64,000 nucleotides of DNA from positions 1-64,000 of the forward strand of contig JAJFJB010000297.1 in assembly GCA_021774435.1 (NCBI GenBank), in the 5' to 3' direction. This document shows, piece by piece, positions 27,150 through 35,956 of the stretch (position 1 is its first letter; each line of letters begins with the position of its first letter). Under the pieces are notes generated by a model that saw only the letters and a program-made list of their open reading frames with translations, was not told the DNA's origin and did not search any database. This stretch comes from Alphaproteobacteria bacterium (lineage in GTDB: Bacteria > Pseudomonadota > Alphaproteobacteria > UBA8366 > GCA-2717185). The position numbers and the translations under genes are program-made.

Positions 27150-27944
27150 TTAACCGCTGGGCTCCACGTCAAGGCGTACAACGATATCCTTCAAATCGTC
27201 GGAAAGTGCCGGATAACGTTCCCGAACTAGCGGATCGTGACCTGGAACGATGTGTTTCGGCGAATCGGCCAACAATGCCATCGTCCGGTAACCATCGATC
27301 ATATCACCGACATTATAAACCAGTGGGAACGGGTTCGGCGCTTCCATATTCTCGTAATAATGCGCCGCGTCCGCTGCCAGGACGACCCAACCGCGCTTCG
27401 TCCAAACGCGGACGACTTGCAAACCATCGGTGTGGCCTCCGACATGATGCACGGAGATCCCTGGTGCCACCTCTTCCATTCCGTCGACGAAAACGACACG
27501 ATTCTCGTAGACCTTACGTAGCACATCGATGACGTACTCGATTGCGAAGGCTTGGTTGAATGTCTCATGCCGCATATTGCGGCCAGTCGCGAACGCCATC
27601 TCACGGTCCTGCAGATAGAATTGCGCCTTGGGAAAATCCGAGACCGTACCGGCGTGATCGTAATGCAGGTGGGAGATGATGACGTCCTCGACTTCCGCCG
27701 CGTCGATGCCGATCAATTTCAGCCCTTCCGCAGGCGTGCGCAATAATGTCCGGCCGCGTTTCTCCGCTTCTACCGCCTCAAACCCGAGGTCGACGACGAA
27801 GGTGCGGCCATTACCGACAATCGCCCAAATGAAGTAATCCATCGGCATTGGCCCGTCATGCGGATCCTGATGCAGCAAATGCTGATTCCGGGTACCGATC
27901 CGTTCGGCGTAACGAATGGCATAGACTTCATACGGGTCGGGCAT
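27150..27944 (-). CDS. N-acyl homoserine lactonase-like metallo-hydrolase
   Basis: 264-residue metallo-beta-lactamase-fold enzyme. The zinc motif is H92-L-H94-Y-D96-H97 (SHLHYDHAG); further ligands are in HHVGGHTDG, AADAAHY and VPGHDP. The N-terminal pattern VYAIRYAERIGTRNQHLL...MPMDYFIW is shared by the AttM/BlcC-like lactonase group, which opens acyl-homoserine or gamma-butyro lactones. No LuxI/LuxR genes are in the window, so quorum quenching is only one possibility. It is divergent from the dehydrogenase gene at 28049. Confidence 0.85.
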   Translation of the reverse strand: MPDPYEVYAIRYAERIGTRNQHLLHQDPHDGPMPMDYFIWAIVGNGRTFVVDLGFEAVEAEKRGRTLLRTPAEGLKLIGIDAAEVEDVIISHLHYDHAGTVSDFPKAQFYLQDREMAFATGRNMRHETFNQAFAIEYVIDVLRKVYENRVVFVDGMEEVAPGISVHHVGGHTDGLQVVRVWTKRGWVVLAADAAHYYENMEAPNPFPLVYNVGDMIDGYRTMALLADSPKHIVPGHDPLVRERYPALSDDLKDIVVRLDVEPSG

Positions 27945-28048
27945 ATCGCATCTCCAAAAATTACTTGAGAGACCGCCGATAGGCGGCCAGCATGCAGGCT
28001 GTTATTACTACCAATTATCAAGCAGCAAGAATACAGGGAGAGCCGGAA

Positions 28049-28942
28049 ATGTCGGAAATCAAGAAGATCGGGTTTATCGGAACGGGTGTCATGGGCGGGC
28101 GGATGTGCCGCAATCTGGCAACAAAAGGCGATGTCCCCGTGATTGCTTTCGATCTTGACCCGGACAAGGTTGCCGCCCTGGACAATGCCGGCGTCGAAGC
28201 CGCGCCGTCGATCGAAGCCCTTGTCGCGGTTTCCGACCTCATCATCACCTGCGTACCGGGCGAACCGCAGGTCCGCGCCGTATTATTCGAGCCCGGCGGC
28301 GTGCTGGAACATGTCCGTGCGGGCCAGACCGTCGTCGACATGACCACGGCGACGGCTGATGTCGCCCGCGAAGCAGCGGAGAAACTAAGCGCAAAGTCCG
28401 TCGATTTCGCCGACGCGCCGATCGCCCGGGGTGTCTCCTCCGCAGAAGACGGCACGTTGAGCATCATGGTCGGCGGTTCGGCCGGCGTATTCGAGCGCAT
28501 CAAGCCGGCGATGTCCTGCATGGGCACGGAGATCACCCATTGCGGCGGTGTCGGTACCGGTATGGTGATGAAACTGATGAACAATTTCATTGTGTTCCTG
28601 AACACGTCCGCGCTTGCCGAAGCGCTGTTGATCGGCACCCGTGCGGGTGTCGATGGCGAGCTCCTGTTTGAAACACTGTCGCGCGGTTCCGCCGACAGCT
28701 TCGTATTGCGCAAGCACGGCATGCAATATATGGCGAAGGGCGACTTCCCCGACGACGTTTTTCCGGTCACCTATTCGCTCAAGGATTTGAGCTACGCGAT
28801 GAAGCTGGCGGAACAAACCGGCGTAAATGCGGAAACCGGCCATATTGTCGAAAAGCGTTTCAAGGACGCTATCGATGCCGGATACGGCGACCTTTACGGT
28901 CCCGTCGTCTACAAGGTTCTCGAAGAGCAAAATAAGAAGTAA
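28049..28942 (+). CDS. NAD(P)-dependent beta-hydroxyacid dehydrogenase
   Basis: 297-residue protein of the 3-hydroxyisobutyrate/tartronate-semialdehyde/6-phosphogluconate dehydrogenase superfamily. Nucleotide-binding GFIGTGVMGGRMC at the N-terminus; substrate segment DAPIARGVSSAEDGTLSIMVGG (family DAPVSGGxxGA); catalytic lysine in GTGMVMKLMNNF. Note R-G at the second-glycine position of the substrate loop. ATG 28049 is chosen because agggagagccgg precedes it; the frame opens earlier without a ribosome site. The MFS gene follows after 2 bases. Confidence 0.87.
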   Translation: MSEIKKIGFIGTGVMGGRMCRNLATKGDVPVIAFDLDPDKVAALDNAGVEAAPSIEALVAVSDLIITCVPGEPQVRAVLFEPGGVLEHVRAGQTVVDMTTATADVAREAAEKLSAKSVDFADAPIARGVSSAEDGTLSIMVGGSAGVFERIKPAMSCMGTEITHCGGVGTGMVMKLMNNFIVFLNTSALAEALLIGTRAGVDGELLFETLSRGSADSFVLRKHGMQYMAKGDFPDDVFPVTYSLKDLSYAMKLAEQTGVNAETGHIVEKRFKDAIDAGYGDLYGPVVYKVLEEQNKK

Positions 28943-28944
28943 TT

Positions 28945-30153
28945 ATGCAATCGAGCCGCGTTGCGTCACTGGCGCTCATTGCGCTATGCGAAGTCGCGGC
29001 AATGGCTGTTTGGTTTTCTGCCTCTGCGGTCGTGCCGGCCTTAACCGCGGAGGTCGGCCTCCCCGCGTCGAATGCATCGCTGTTTACAAGTGCGGTGCAA
29101 GCCGGTTTTGTCGTCGGCACACTGTTCAGCGCCGCGTTCGGCCTTGCGGACCGTTTCGACCCTCGGCGGCTGTTCTTTGCCTCCTGCCTGGTTGCCGCAA
29201 CTGCGAACACATTGATTCTATTTCTCGATCCAACCTCTGCGGCGGTAATCGTCATGCGCTTCTTCACCGGTGCCTGCATGGCGGGCGTCTATCCCGTGGG
29301 CATGAAGCTCGTTTCGACCTGGGCCAAAGCAGATATGGGGTTGATGATCGGGATTTTGGCCGGCGCGCTCACGATCGGATCTGCGAGCCCGCACCTGTTC
29401 AATGCCATAGGCGGCATCGACTGGCGCTTTACACTCGGGGCCGCCTCCGTATCGGCCCTGTTCGCCGGTATACTGATTCTCTGCGCCGGGATCGGACCGA
29501 ATATCGGCAAAGCACCTCCTTTCAACCCGCGTCTTGCGCTCCATGCCTGGACAAGCAAACCAGTGCGTCTCGCGAATTTCGGATATCTTGGCCATATGTG
29601 GGAGTTGTACGCCATGTGGGCCTGGATTGGCGTCTTTCTCTTTGCCAGCTTCAAGCAAGTCATGGACCCGGATGCGGCAGCGGTGAACGCCGCTTTCGCA
29701 ACTTTCGCCGCGATTGCCGCCGGCGGTTTAGGTTGTGTCGTCGGCGGCTTGATCGCAGACCGCACGGGCCGAACATCCTTGGCCATCGCCATGATGGCAA
29801 TAAGTGGCAGTTGCGCGATTGCCGTCGGTTTTCTGTTTGGCGGCGAACCGGCGCTTCTTATCGCTGTCTGCCTCGTCTGGGGGTTCTCTATCGTTGCGGA
29901 TTCAGCGCAGTTTTCCGCCAGTACCGCCGAACTTTCTGACCCTTCGCTCATAGGGACCATGCTAACGGTTCAAACCAGCCTGGGATTTTTGTTAACGCTT
30001 GCGACAATCCATCTGGTACCCGCCTTGGTCGGGGTCGTCGGCTGGCAATACGCGTTCGCCTTCCTGGCACCGGGCCCATTATTTGGGATTTGGGCCATGT
30101 TAAGGCTACGTGCACGCCCCGAGGCGCGGCAATTGGCGGGTGGAAAACGTTAA
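28945..30153 (+). CDS. MFS transporter
   Basis: 402-residue integral membrane protein with about twelve hydrophobic segments. The MFS loop 2-3 motif is recognisable in SAAFGLADRFDPRRLF, and its second-half counterpart in GGLIADRTGRTSLAIA. Substrate unknown. It starts 2 bases after the hydroxyacid dehydrogenase stop, so a role in importing or exporting the acid handled by that enzyme is plausible. The ribosome site is weak (agaag), consistent with translational coupling. Confidence 0.87.
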   Translation: MQSSRVASLALIALCEVAAMAVWFSASAVVPALTAEVGLPASNASLFTSAVQAGFVVGTLFSAAFGLADRFDPRRLFFASCLVAATANTLILFLDPTSAAVIVMRFFTGACMAGVYPVGMKLVSTWAKADMGLMIGILAGALTIGSASPHLFNAIGGIDWRFTLGAASVSALFAGILILCAGIGPNIGKAPPFNPRLALHAWTSKPVRLANFGYLGHMWELYAMWAWIGVFLFASFKQVMDPDAAAVNAAFATFAAIAAGGLGCVVGGLIADRTGRTSLAIAMMAISGSCAIAVGFLFGGEPALLIAVCLVWGFSIVADSAQFSASTAELSDPSLIGTMLTVQTSLGFLLTLATIHLVPALVGVVGWQYAFAFLAPGPLFGIWAMLRLRARPEARQLAGGKR

Positions 30154-30199
30154 GAAAAATTTACGAATTGGTAACCATAAGCGCGGATACTAGTGGCCA

Positions 30200-31588
30200 T
30201 TGATCCGAATTACACGGAATCCCGAATTGCACGATCACGATGTCTTCGCAGAAAATGGACCGGCCGTCGCGCGTAAACCGCTGACGCAGCACGAACTCGA
30301 TGAGATCATCGCGCGGCACGGACGGTTCCTACGACATGAAAGAGAAGGCATTTGGGCCAGCTTTAAGCTCATGGACCTGTCGTATCTGGACCTCTCTGAT
30401 CGCGATTTGCGTACCGCCGATTTTACCGGAGCCGACTTACGTCACACGCGTTTGATAGGGTCGAACCTTAACGATACGATCATGTTTGCCGTCGACCTAC
30501 GCGAAGCCAATCTGACGCGCGCAACACTCGATCGTAGCGATTTGCGAGGCTCCAGCCTGCGCCGCGCCAATTTGACCAATGCGAGTTTAATCGAAGCGGA
30601 CTTGCGGGCCGGCCGCCTCTATAATCGGGATAGTCATGGCGAGTATCGCACGGTGCGAGACAAGCGCTCGCTAACCGACCTTGCAGCGGCAATCCTGACC
30701 GGCTCCGATCTTACCCACGCAAAGCTGGGCGATGCTCTCATCGTGGAAACCGATCTGACCGACGCCAATCTATCCGAAGTCAATCTGGAACGGGCGGATA
30801 TGACATCTTCGATCCTGACAGGCGCAAACATGGCAGGATGCAATCTAAGCGAAACAAATATGACAGATGTCATTCTGCATGGGGCGGTGCTGACTGGCGC
30901 TCGGCTCGATCAAACGAACCTGACAGGCGCCGACATGGTCTGCGCGATCCTAGACGGTGTCGATTTTTCGCGGACCGACGTATCCGGTGCTACCGTCCCC
31001 AAAGGCATTGAGGAAATCGAAGCCGATCTGGCGACGATTTTTGAGGAACACCATGTCTGGGTTACGCAAAAGGGCGCTAAAGGCGCGCGCGCGGAGCTTC
31101 CCAGGTTTATTCTGTCCGATCAGGATTTTGCCTCTGTCAATCTCTCGATGGCGAACCTCGCTTACAGCAAATTCCGCAATACGAATTTCTCGCGGGCGCA
31201 CCTCATCATGGCGGATCTGAGTTTTTGCGACCTGCGTGGCGCCGATCTCAGCTACGCCGACTTGCGCGGAGCCGGGCTGACGCGGGCAAATTTGACGGGT
31301 GCCGATCTCACCGGTGCGCTCCTTGGGCCCGTTCCCATGGAAGGCACGGTAAACCGGGAATGGACAACCAATCTCCAGCACTCTCGGCTTAGAGAGGCCC
31401 GCCTTCGCGGCGCGGATCTGCAAGCCGTCAACTTGGAAGGCGCGGATTTGACGGACGCCGCCCTCAACGACAGCGACATGCGACGTGCCCTTCTTACCGA
31501 TGCCATTATGACCGGCACCGATTTGCGTGGCGCCGACCTTACCGGTGCCGATTTGCGGGGCGCCATTGACGTTCGGCGCGTTAACTAG
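30200..31588 (+). CDS. Pentapeptide-repeat protein
   Basis: 462 residues, mostly A(D/N)Lxx-type pentapeptide repeats that form a right-handed quadrilateral beta helix. Two long repeat blocks occupy about residues 50-265 and 310-460. Between them lies a non-repeat insert (KGIEEIEADLATIFEEHHVW...) of about 45 residues. The N-terminal 45 residues contain LDEIIARHGRFLRHEREG. No signal peptide or membrane segment, so cytoplasmic. Pentapeptide proteins range from gyrase mimics to scaffolds; nothing identifies the role here. The start appears to be TTG 30200, as no ATG or GTG in frame precedes the conserved-looking N-terminus. 99 bases before the SDR gene. Confidence 0.82.
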   Translation: MIRITRNPELHDHDVFAENGPAVARKPLTQHELDEIIARHGRFLRHEREGIWASFKLMDLSYLDLSDRDLRTADFTGADLRHTRLIGSNLNDTIMFAVDLREANLTRATLDRSDLRGSSLRRANLTNASLIEADLRAGRLYNRDSHGEYRTVRDKRSLTDLAAAILTGSDLTHAKLGDALIVETDLTDANLSEVNLERADMTSSILTGANMAGCNLSETNMTDVILHGAVLTGARLDQTNLTGADMVCAILDGVDFSRTDVSGATVPKGIEEIEADLATIFEEHHVWVTQKGAKGARAELPRFILSDQDFASVNLSMANLAYSKFRNTNFSRAHLIMADLSFCDLRGADLSYADLRGAGLTRANLTGADLTGALLGPVPMEGTVNREWTTNLQHSRLREARLRGADLQAVNLEGADLTDAALNDSDMRRALLTDAIMTGTDLRGADLTGADLRGAIDVRRVN

Positions 31589-31642
31589 CGAACAAATCAA
31601 AACGGCACTTTTGCGTACTGGGCTGGTCATCCTGTCGGTAGC

Positions 31643-31673
31643 GTTGTTTCATGTCCCAGCGGGACGAAACAAC
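31643..31673. promoter_or_regulatory. Hairpin/palindrome abutting the SDR start
   Basis: Arms gttgtttc (31643-31650) and gtccc (31653-31657) pair with gggac (31661-31665) and gaaacaac (31666-31673): 13 base pairs around an agc loop with a two-base bulge. It ends 14 bases before the SDR ATG and 2 to 3 bases before its cgagga ribosome site. It could be an operator or an mRNA hairpin that gates translation. No T-run follows, so it is not a normal terminator. Confidence 0.5.
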
Positions 31674-31687
31674 GAACGAGGAATGTC

Positions 31688-32473
31688 ATGAACAGGGTAG
31701 ATGGCAAGATTGCGCTCGTCACCGGCGGCGCGCGTGGAATTGGTGGTGAAACGGCTAGGCGATTGGCGCAAGGCGGCGCAAGCGTCGCAATTACCGACCT
31801 GTTGGAAACGGAAGGTAAGGCCCTTGCCGGCGAAATAGTAGAGTCCGGCGGCAATGCCATTTTCCTCACGCACGACGTCACCCGGGAGGACGCGTGGCAA
31901 CAGGTCGTGGCTGAAACCGAACAGCGGCTCGGTCAACTTGATATTTTGGTGAACAATGCCGGGGTCTGGTCACGTGGCGTTATTGAGGAAACATCGGTCG
32001 AAGATTTCGACCGGATCTGCGCCGTTAACTTGAAAGGCGTTTTTCTCGGCACCAAACACGCCATTGGCACAATGAAGAATCGGCCTCCCGACGCCGATAG
32101 CGCGTCGATCATAAACCTTTCATCCACAGCCGGTCTGGTCGGATCGGCAACGTCCGCGGTCTACAGTATGACAAAGGGCGGTGTGCGGTTGTTCACGAAG
32201 TCGACGGCCATCGAGGTGCGGGCACGCGGCTACAACATTCGGTGCAATTCCGTGCATCCCGGAGCAACGGAATCACCGATGCAGGACGATATTCTCGCCA
32301 CAAGCAATATGAGTCCTGACGAAATCATTGCCTTTAAGGCGACCCGCAATCTCTTGGGGCGTTACGGCGAACCAATCGATATCGCAAAAGCGATCATGTT
32401 CCTTGCATCGAACGATTCAGCGTTCATGACAGGCTCGGAAGTCGTCGTCGACGGCGGCTATACCGCGCGCTGA
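31688..32473 (+). CDS. Short-chain dehydrogenase/reductase
   Basis: 261-residue classical SDR. Cofactor motif TGGARGIGGETARRL (TGxxxGxG), NNAG at INVNNAG-equivalent position (LVNNAGVW), catalytic Ser in INLSSTAGL, Tyr and Lys in YSMTKGG, and the C-terminal FMTGSEVVVDGGYTA. D at the end of beta-2 (ITDLLETEG) favours NAD. Substrate unknown; family often acts on secondary alcohols or 3-oxoacyl groups. ATG 31688 follows cgaggaatgtc. It converges on livF with an 8-base gap. Confidence 0.9.
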   Translation: MNRVDGKIALVTGGARGIGGETARRLAQGGASVAITDLLETEGKALAGEIVESGGNAIFLTHDVTREDAWQQVVAETEQRLGQLDILVNNAGVWSRGVIEETSVEDFDRICAVNLKGVFLGTKHAIGTMKNRPPDADSASIINLSSTAGLVGSATSAVYSMTKGGVRLFTKSTAIEVRARGYNIRCNSVHPGATESPMQDDILATSNMSPDEIIAFKATRNLLGRYGEPIDIAKAIMFLASNDSAFMTGSEVVVDGGYTAR

Positions 32474-32481
32474 ACGATAGC

Positions 32482-33183
32482 CTAAACGCCGAGATAGCGA
32501 GCCCGGAGTTCGGACGTGGCGGTCAGTGCCGCACTGTCGCCGGACCACACGATCTGGCCTTTTTCCATGATGTAGTGCCAGTCCGCCAGCCGCATCAGCG
32601 CGTCCAAGTTCTTGTCGATGACCAAGATAGCCAACCCCTCGGATTTCAGTTCCGCCAGGCAACGCCAAATTTCCGCGCGGATCATCGGCGCTAACCCTTC
32701 CGTCGCTTCGTCGAGGATCAAGAGCTGTGGATTGGTTAGAAGGGCACGCCCAATCGCCAACATCTGTTGCTCGCCGCCAGAAAGGGCGTTACCCATATTG
32801 TCGGCACGTTCCGCCAGGGTCGGGAACATCTCGAACACCCGCGCCACCGTCCACGGATTTGCAGACCCGCGCCGGTTGGCCGCCGTCGCGACCAAATTTT
32901 CCCGTAAGGTAAGATTCGGAAAGATGCGCCTGCCTTCCGGCACCAGGGCCAGCCCAGCGCGTGCGATCACATGGCTGGGCAATCCCTGCAAAGATTGATC
33001 GTTGAATCGCACTCGTCCTGTGCGCGGTGGGTTCAAACCCATGATCGAATTGACTGTCGTCGTTTTGCCCATCCCATTACGACCCAGCAACGCGACAACC
33101 TGGCCGCTTCGGACTTCCAGACTCACACCGAACAGTGCCTGGCTCATGCCATAGAAAGATTCGATCGCCTCGACCGCCAGCAT
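32482..33183 (-). CDS. livF: Branched-chain amino acid/amide ABC transporter ATPase LivF
   Basis: 233-residue ATPase. Walker A GRNGMGKTT, the Liv-specific GLALVPEGRRIFPNLTLRENL, signature LSGGEQQMLAIGRAL and Walker B LLILDEATEGLAP. In this group the Walker A/VPEGR combination is typical of LivF. Its ATG shares one base with the livG stop (TAATG). Last gene of the livKHMGF set. Ligand may be leucine-type amino acids, amides or other small compounds. Confidence 0.92.
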   Translation of the reverse strand: MLAVEAIESFYGMSQALFGVSLEVRSGQVVALLGRNGMGKTTTVNSIMGLNPPRTGRVRFNDQSLQGLPSHVIARAGLALVPEGRRIFPNLTLRENLVATAANRRGSANPWTVARVFEMFPTLAERADNMGNALSGGEQQMLAIGRALLTNPQLLILDEATEGLAPMIRAEIWRCLAELKSEGLAILVIDKNLDALMRLADWHYIMEKGQIVWSGDSAALTATSELRARYLGV

Positions 33184-33932
33184 TACGCGTCCTCACCCAA
33201 ATAGGCGTGGCGCACCTGGTCGTCGTCGCGGATTTCCGTTGGCGTACCCGTCGCAATGGCGCGCCCTTGAACAAGCACGGTGATCCGGTCCGCAAGCGCA
33301 AATACCGCATCCATATCATGTTCGACCAACAGGATCGCGACGCTGCCTTTAAGCTCCTGCAGCAATTCAACCATACGGGCGGATTCGTCCCCGCCCATGC
33401 CCGCCATTGGTTCATCGAGCAATAGCATCGCAGGACCGGTCGCCATCGCCATCGCCAACTCCAATTGGCGTTGCTCGCCATGCGCCAACTCACCGGCGAT
33501 CACATTGCCACGTGCACCCAAACCGACGCGATCCAGAACTGCACGTGCGGGTTCCCGCAACGACGGATCTTGGCCGGCCTTACGCCAGAAACGAAAACTA
33601 TGCCCATCATGGGCCTGCACGGCCATGGCGACATTGTCCTCCGCCGTAACATCGCGAAAGATGCTGGTGATTTGGAAGGACCGTGCCAGTCCAAGTTGCG
33701 CCCGCTTGGGTGGCGCCAGACGCGTGACGTCGGTTCCCGCAAACCGGATCGTGCCGTCGTCGGGCCGCAAGGCACCGGAAATTTGCGCGATGAATGTCGT
33801 CTTGCCGGCACCGTTCGGGCCGATTACCGCGTGCACCTCGTCTGGGGCAACGTCTAAACTGACGCTATCCGTGGCGACGAGCCCACCGAATGTCTTAATC
33901 AATCCGGATACATTGAGCAGCGGTTCACTCAT
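33183..33932 (-). CDS. livG: Branched-chain amino acid/amide ABC transporter ATPase LivG
   Basis: 249-residue ATPase. Walker A GPNGAGKTTF, the LivG-type LGLARSFQITSIFRDVTAEDNV, signature ELAHGEQRQLELAMA, and Walker B MLLLDEPMAGMGGDE with EHDMDAVF as the H-loop. ATG 33932 (MSEPLLNVSG) overlaps the livM stop by 8 bases; the longer open frame has no support. Coupled to livF by a one-base overlap. Confidence 0.92.
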   Translation of the reverse strand: MSEPLLNVSGLIKTFGGLVATDSVSLDVAPDEVHAVIGPNGAGKTTFIAQISGALRPDDGTIRFAGTDVTRLAPPKRAQLGLARSFQITSIFRDVTAEDNVAMAVQAHDGHSFRFWRKAGQDPSLREPARAVLDRVGLGARGNVIAGELAHGEQRQLELAMAMATGPAMLLLDEPMAGMGGDESARMVELLQELKGSVAILLVEHDMDAVFALADRITVLVQGRAIATGTPTEIRDDDQVRHAYLGEDA

Positions 33933-34860
33933 CGGACCGGGTTCCCAGCAGACTATTGATACCGCCGCGCAGGAACAGCACGACAAGGATCAAGAAAGGG
34001 CCAAAGATGATCTGCCAATGATCTGTTAGATCGGAAAGAAATTCTTCCAGCAATAAAAACGCGAAGGCGCCCAAAACCGGACCGAATAGGCTGCCCAGTC
34101 CACCGAGCACGACCATGAAGATCAGCTCGCCTGAGCGCGTCCAATGCATCATGTCGGGGTTGACGAAATTGGTGAAATTTCCGAGCAGCAAGCCGGCCAA
34201 CCCGCAAATGACACCGGCGATCACGAAGGCTGTCAGCTTGTAGCGGTATACGGGATAACCGAGCGCCTGTAATCGCGCTTCGTTGGACTTCGCGCCACGT
34301 ATGACAACGCCAAAACGCGAATTAATCAATCGGTGAACCACGAAGATCGTGAAGAGGAGGCAGACGAAAACCACATAGTACAGGGCGATCCCTTCTTCCA
34401 GGTCGATCAGGCCGGCAAACTCGCTACGGACATCGATCACCAAGCCATCATCCGCACCATATTCATCGACACTAACGCCCAGGAAATAAAGCATCTGGGC
34501 AAGCGCCAGCGTGATCATGATGAAATAGACACCGCGCGTTCGAAGCGAAATCGCGCCGAATATCAACGCCAGAAGCGCAGAAACAACGAGTCCCACCGGC
34601 CATTGGATAAACCCGTCATAAATCTCGTAGTAGGCAAAAATTCCGACCGTGTAGGCACCAACACCGATATACACGGCATGTCCAAAGCTGATCATATTGC
34701 CATAACCGAGCAGCAAATTCAGGCTGATGGCCGCGATGGACAGGATCATCGCCCGCGAAAACAACCCGATATAAAACGGTTGATCCAGCAAAGCGATCGG
34801 CAATAAGGCGACCCCCACCAGGAACAACGTCATTACGACAGTGCGCCGGGAAATCACCAT
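33925..34860 (-). CDS. livM: Branched-chain amino acid/amide ABC transporter permease LivM
   Basis: 311-residue permease with multiple hydrophobic segments. The LivM signature is present: ISLNLLLGYGNMISFGHAVYIGVGAY near the N-terminus and the long membrane-spanning core with GAKSNEARLQALGYPVYRYKL, the ATPase-contact loop. The frame is open to 35448, but the extension overlaps livH out of frame and is not protein-like. ATG 34860 lies 5 bases after the livH stop. Confidence 0.9.
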   Translation of the reverse strand: MVISRRTVVMTLFLVGVALLPIALLDQPFYIGLFSRAMILSIAAISLNLLLGYGNMISFGHAVYIGVGAYTVGIFAYYEIYDGFIQWPVGLVVSALLALIFGAISLRTRGVYFIMITLALAQMLYFLGVSVDEYGADDGLVIDVRSEFAGLIDLEEGIALYYVVFVCLLFTIFVVHRLINSRFGVVIRGAKSNEARLQALGYPVYRYKLTAFVIAGVICGLAGLLLGNFTNFVNPDMMHWTRSGELIFMVVLGGLGSLFGPVLGAFAFLLLEEFLSDLTDHWQIIFGPFLILVVLFLRGGINSLLGTRSDE

Positions 34861-34865
34861 CGACC

Positions 34866-35789
34866 TCAGCCACTCCGGGGCGCAAAAAGACCTTGCGGCC
34901 GAAAGAACAGTACGACCGCCATCAGAACGTAAACCAGCATCGCCGACAAGGCCGGCGCAGCGGTCTCCGCGGCATTGCCGGAGATCAATGTCTTCAGCAA
35001 CAGGTCGAGAAACGACCGGCCCATCGTATCGATAAGCCCCACGATGAGCGCCGCCACGAAGGCGCCTCGAATTGATCCAATGCCGCCAATCACGATGACG
35101 ACAAAGGCGAGGATGAGGATTTCCTCGCCCATGCCGATATTCACTTCGATGATCGGACCCGCCATCATCCCGGCCAATCCGGCTAGGGCTGCACCGAGCC
35201 CAAATATCAACGTGAAAAGCATCTTCACATTCACACCCAACACGCCCACCATATCGCGGTCCGAAGCGCCGGCACGGATCAGCATGCCGATACGGGTTTT
35301 GGCAACCAAGACGTAAAGCCCCAACGCAACAACAAGTCCAACGGTGATGATCAAAATACGGAATGTCGGATAGAAGACATCCGCCATGATCTCGATATTG
35401 CCGTCGAGCCAACCCGGAAGCGGGATCACCAACCCTTCTGGGCCCCAAACGATCCGGGTCAACTCATTGAAGAACAGGATAATGCCGAACGTCGCGAGCA
35501 CTTGATCCAGATGGTCGCGTGCATAGAGCGTTCGCAGCGCGACCATTTCAACAATGATTCCGAGAACCAATGTCGCTGGCAATGCCAACAGCACGCCAAT
35601 GACAAATGAGTCCGTCCAGTCCGTGAATGTCGCACAGAAAAAAGCGCCGGCCATATACAGCGAGCCATGCGCGAGATTGACCAGATCCATGATTCCAAAG
35701 ACCAGCGTCAAGCCCGCAGCCAGCAGGAAAAGCAGCACGCCGAGCTGAAACCCGTTTAACGTCTGTTCGAGTAGGAGGGCCCAGGTCAT
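34866..35789 (-). CDS. livH: Branched-chain amino acid/amide ABC transporter permease LivH
   Basis: 307-residue permease, largely hydrophobic. LivH-type N-terminus LLLEQTLNGFQLGVLLFLLAAGLTLVFGIMDLVNLAHGSLYM is clear, as is the cytoplasmic loop TRIGMLIRAGASDRDMVGVLGVNV. It pairs with LivM. Separated from livK by 167 bases that hold a large inverted repeat, so transcripts may be processed or attenuated between the binding protein and the permeases. Confidence 0.9.
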   Translation of the reverse strand: MTWALLLEQTLNGFQLGVLLFLLAAGLTLVFGIMDLVNLAHGSLYMAGAFFCATFTDWTDSFVIGVLLALPATLVLGIIVEMVALRTLYARDHLDQVLATFGIILFFNELTRIVWGPEGLVIPLPGWLDGNIEIMADVFYPTFRILIITVGLVVALGLYVLVAKTRIGMLIRAGASDRDMVGVLGVNVKMLFTLIFGLGAALAGLAGMMAGPIIEVNIGMGEEILILAFVVIVIGGIGSIRGAFVAALIVGLIDTMGRSFLDLLLKTLISGNAAETAAPALSAMLVYVLMAVVLFFRPQGLFAPRSG

Positions 35790-35835
35790 ATCGTGCGTCT
35801 GAAGTTAGTTACGAAGTCGCGACTTGAGCGGTTTT

Positions 35836-35922
35836 CCCCTCACCCTGCCCTCTCCTGAGAGAGAGGGTTCAATAGGTCATATCCTAATCCCTCTCTCCTT
35901 GGGGAGAGGGCCGGGGTGAGGG
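35836..35922. repeat. Palindromic intergenic repeat element between livK and livH
   Basis: Arms cccctcaccctgccctctcc (35836-35855) and ggagagggccggggtgaggg (35903-35922) are complementary except for one inserted base, with about 47 bases between them. A second small hairpin, ctctcctgagagagag, lies at the inner end of the left arm. The design resembles the dispersed ccctcaccc.../ggggtgaggg palindromic units found between genes in many proteobacteria. Only one copy is in this window. It could stabilise the livK mRNA or reduce read-through into livH. Confidence 0.6.
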
Positions 35923-35956
35923 AACTATCGGTAATTCCGTCTAAAGCCCGAGACCG

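Noticed and set aside
30350-31580. Short DNA repeats suggesting a tandem-repeat array or CRISPR
   Set aside because: They encode pentapeptide repeats; periodicity of 15 bases with degenerate sequence, no fixed repeat and spacer pattern.
34861-35448. N-terminal extension of livM
   Set aside because: Falls within livH in another frame and has no membrane segments or conserved residues.
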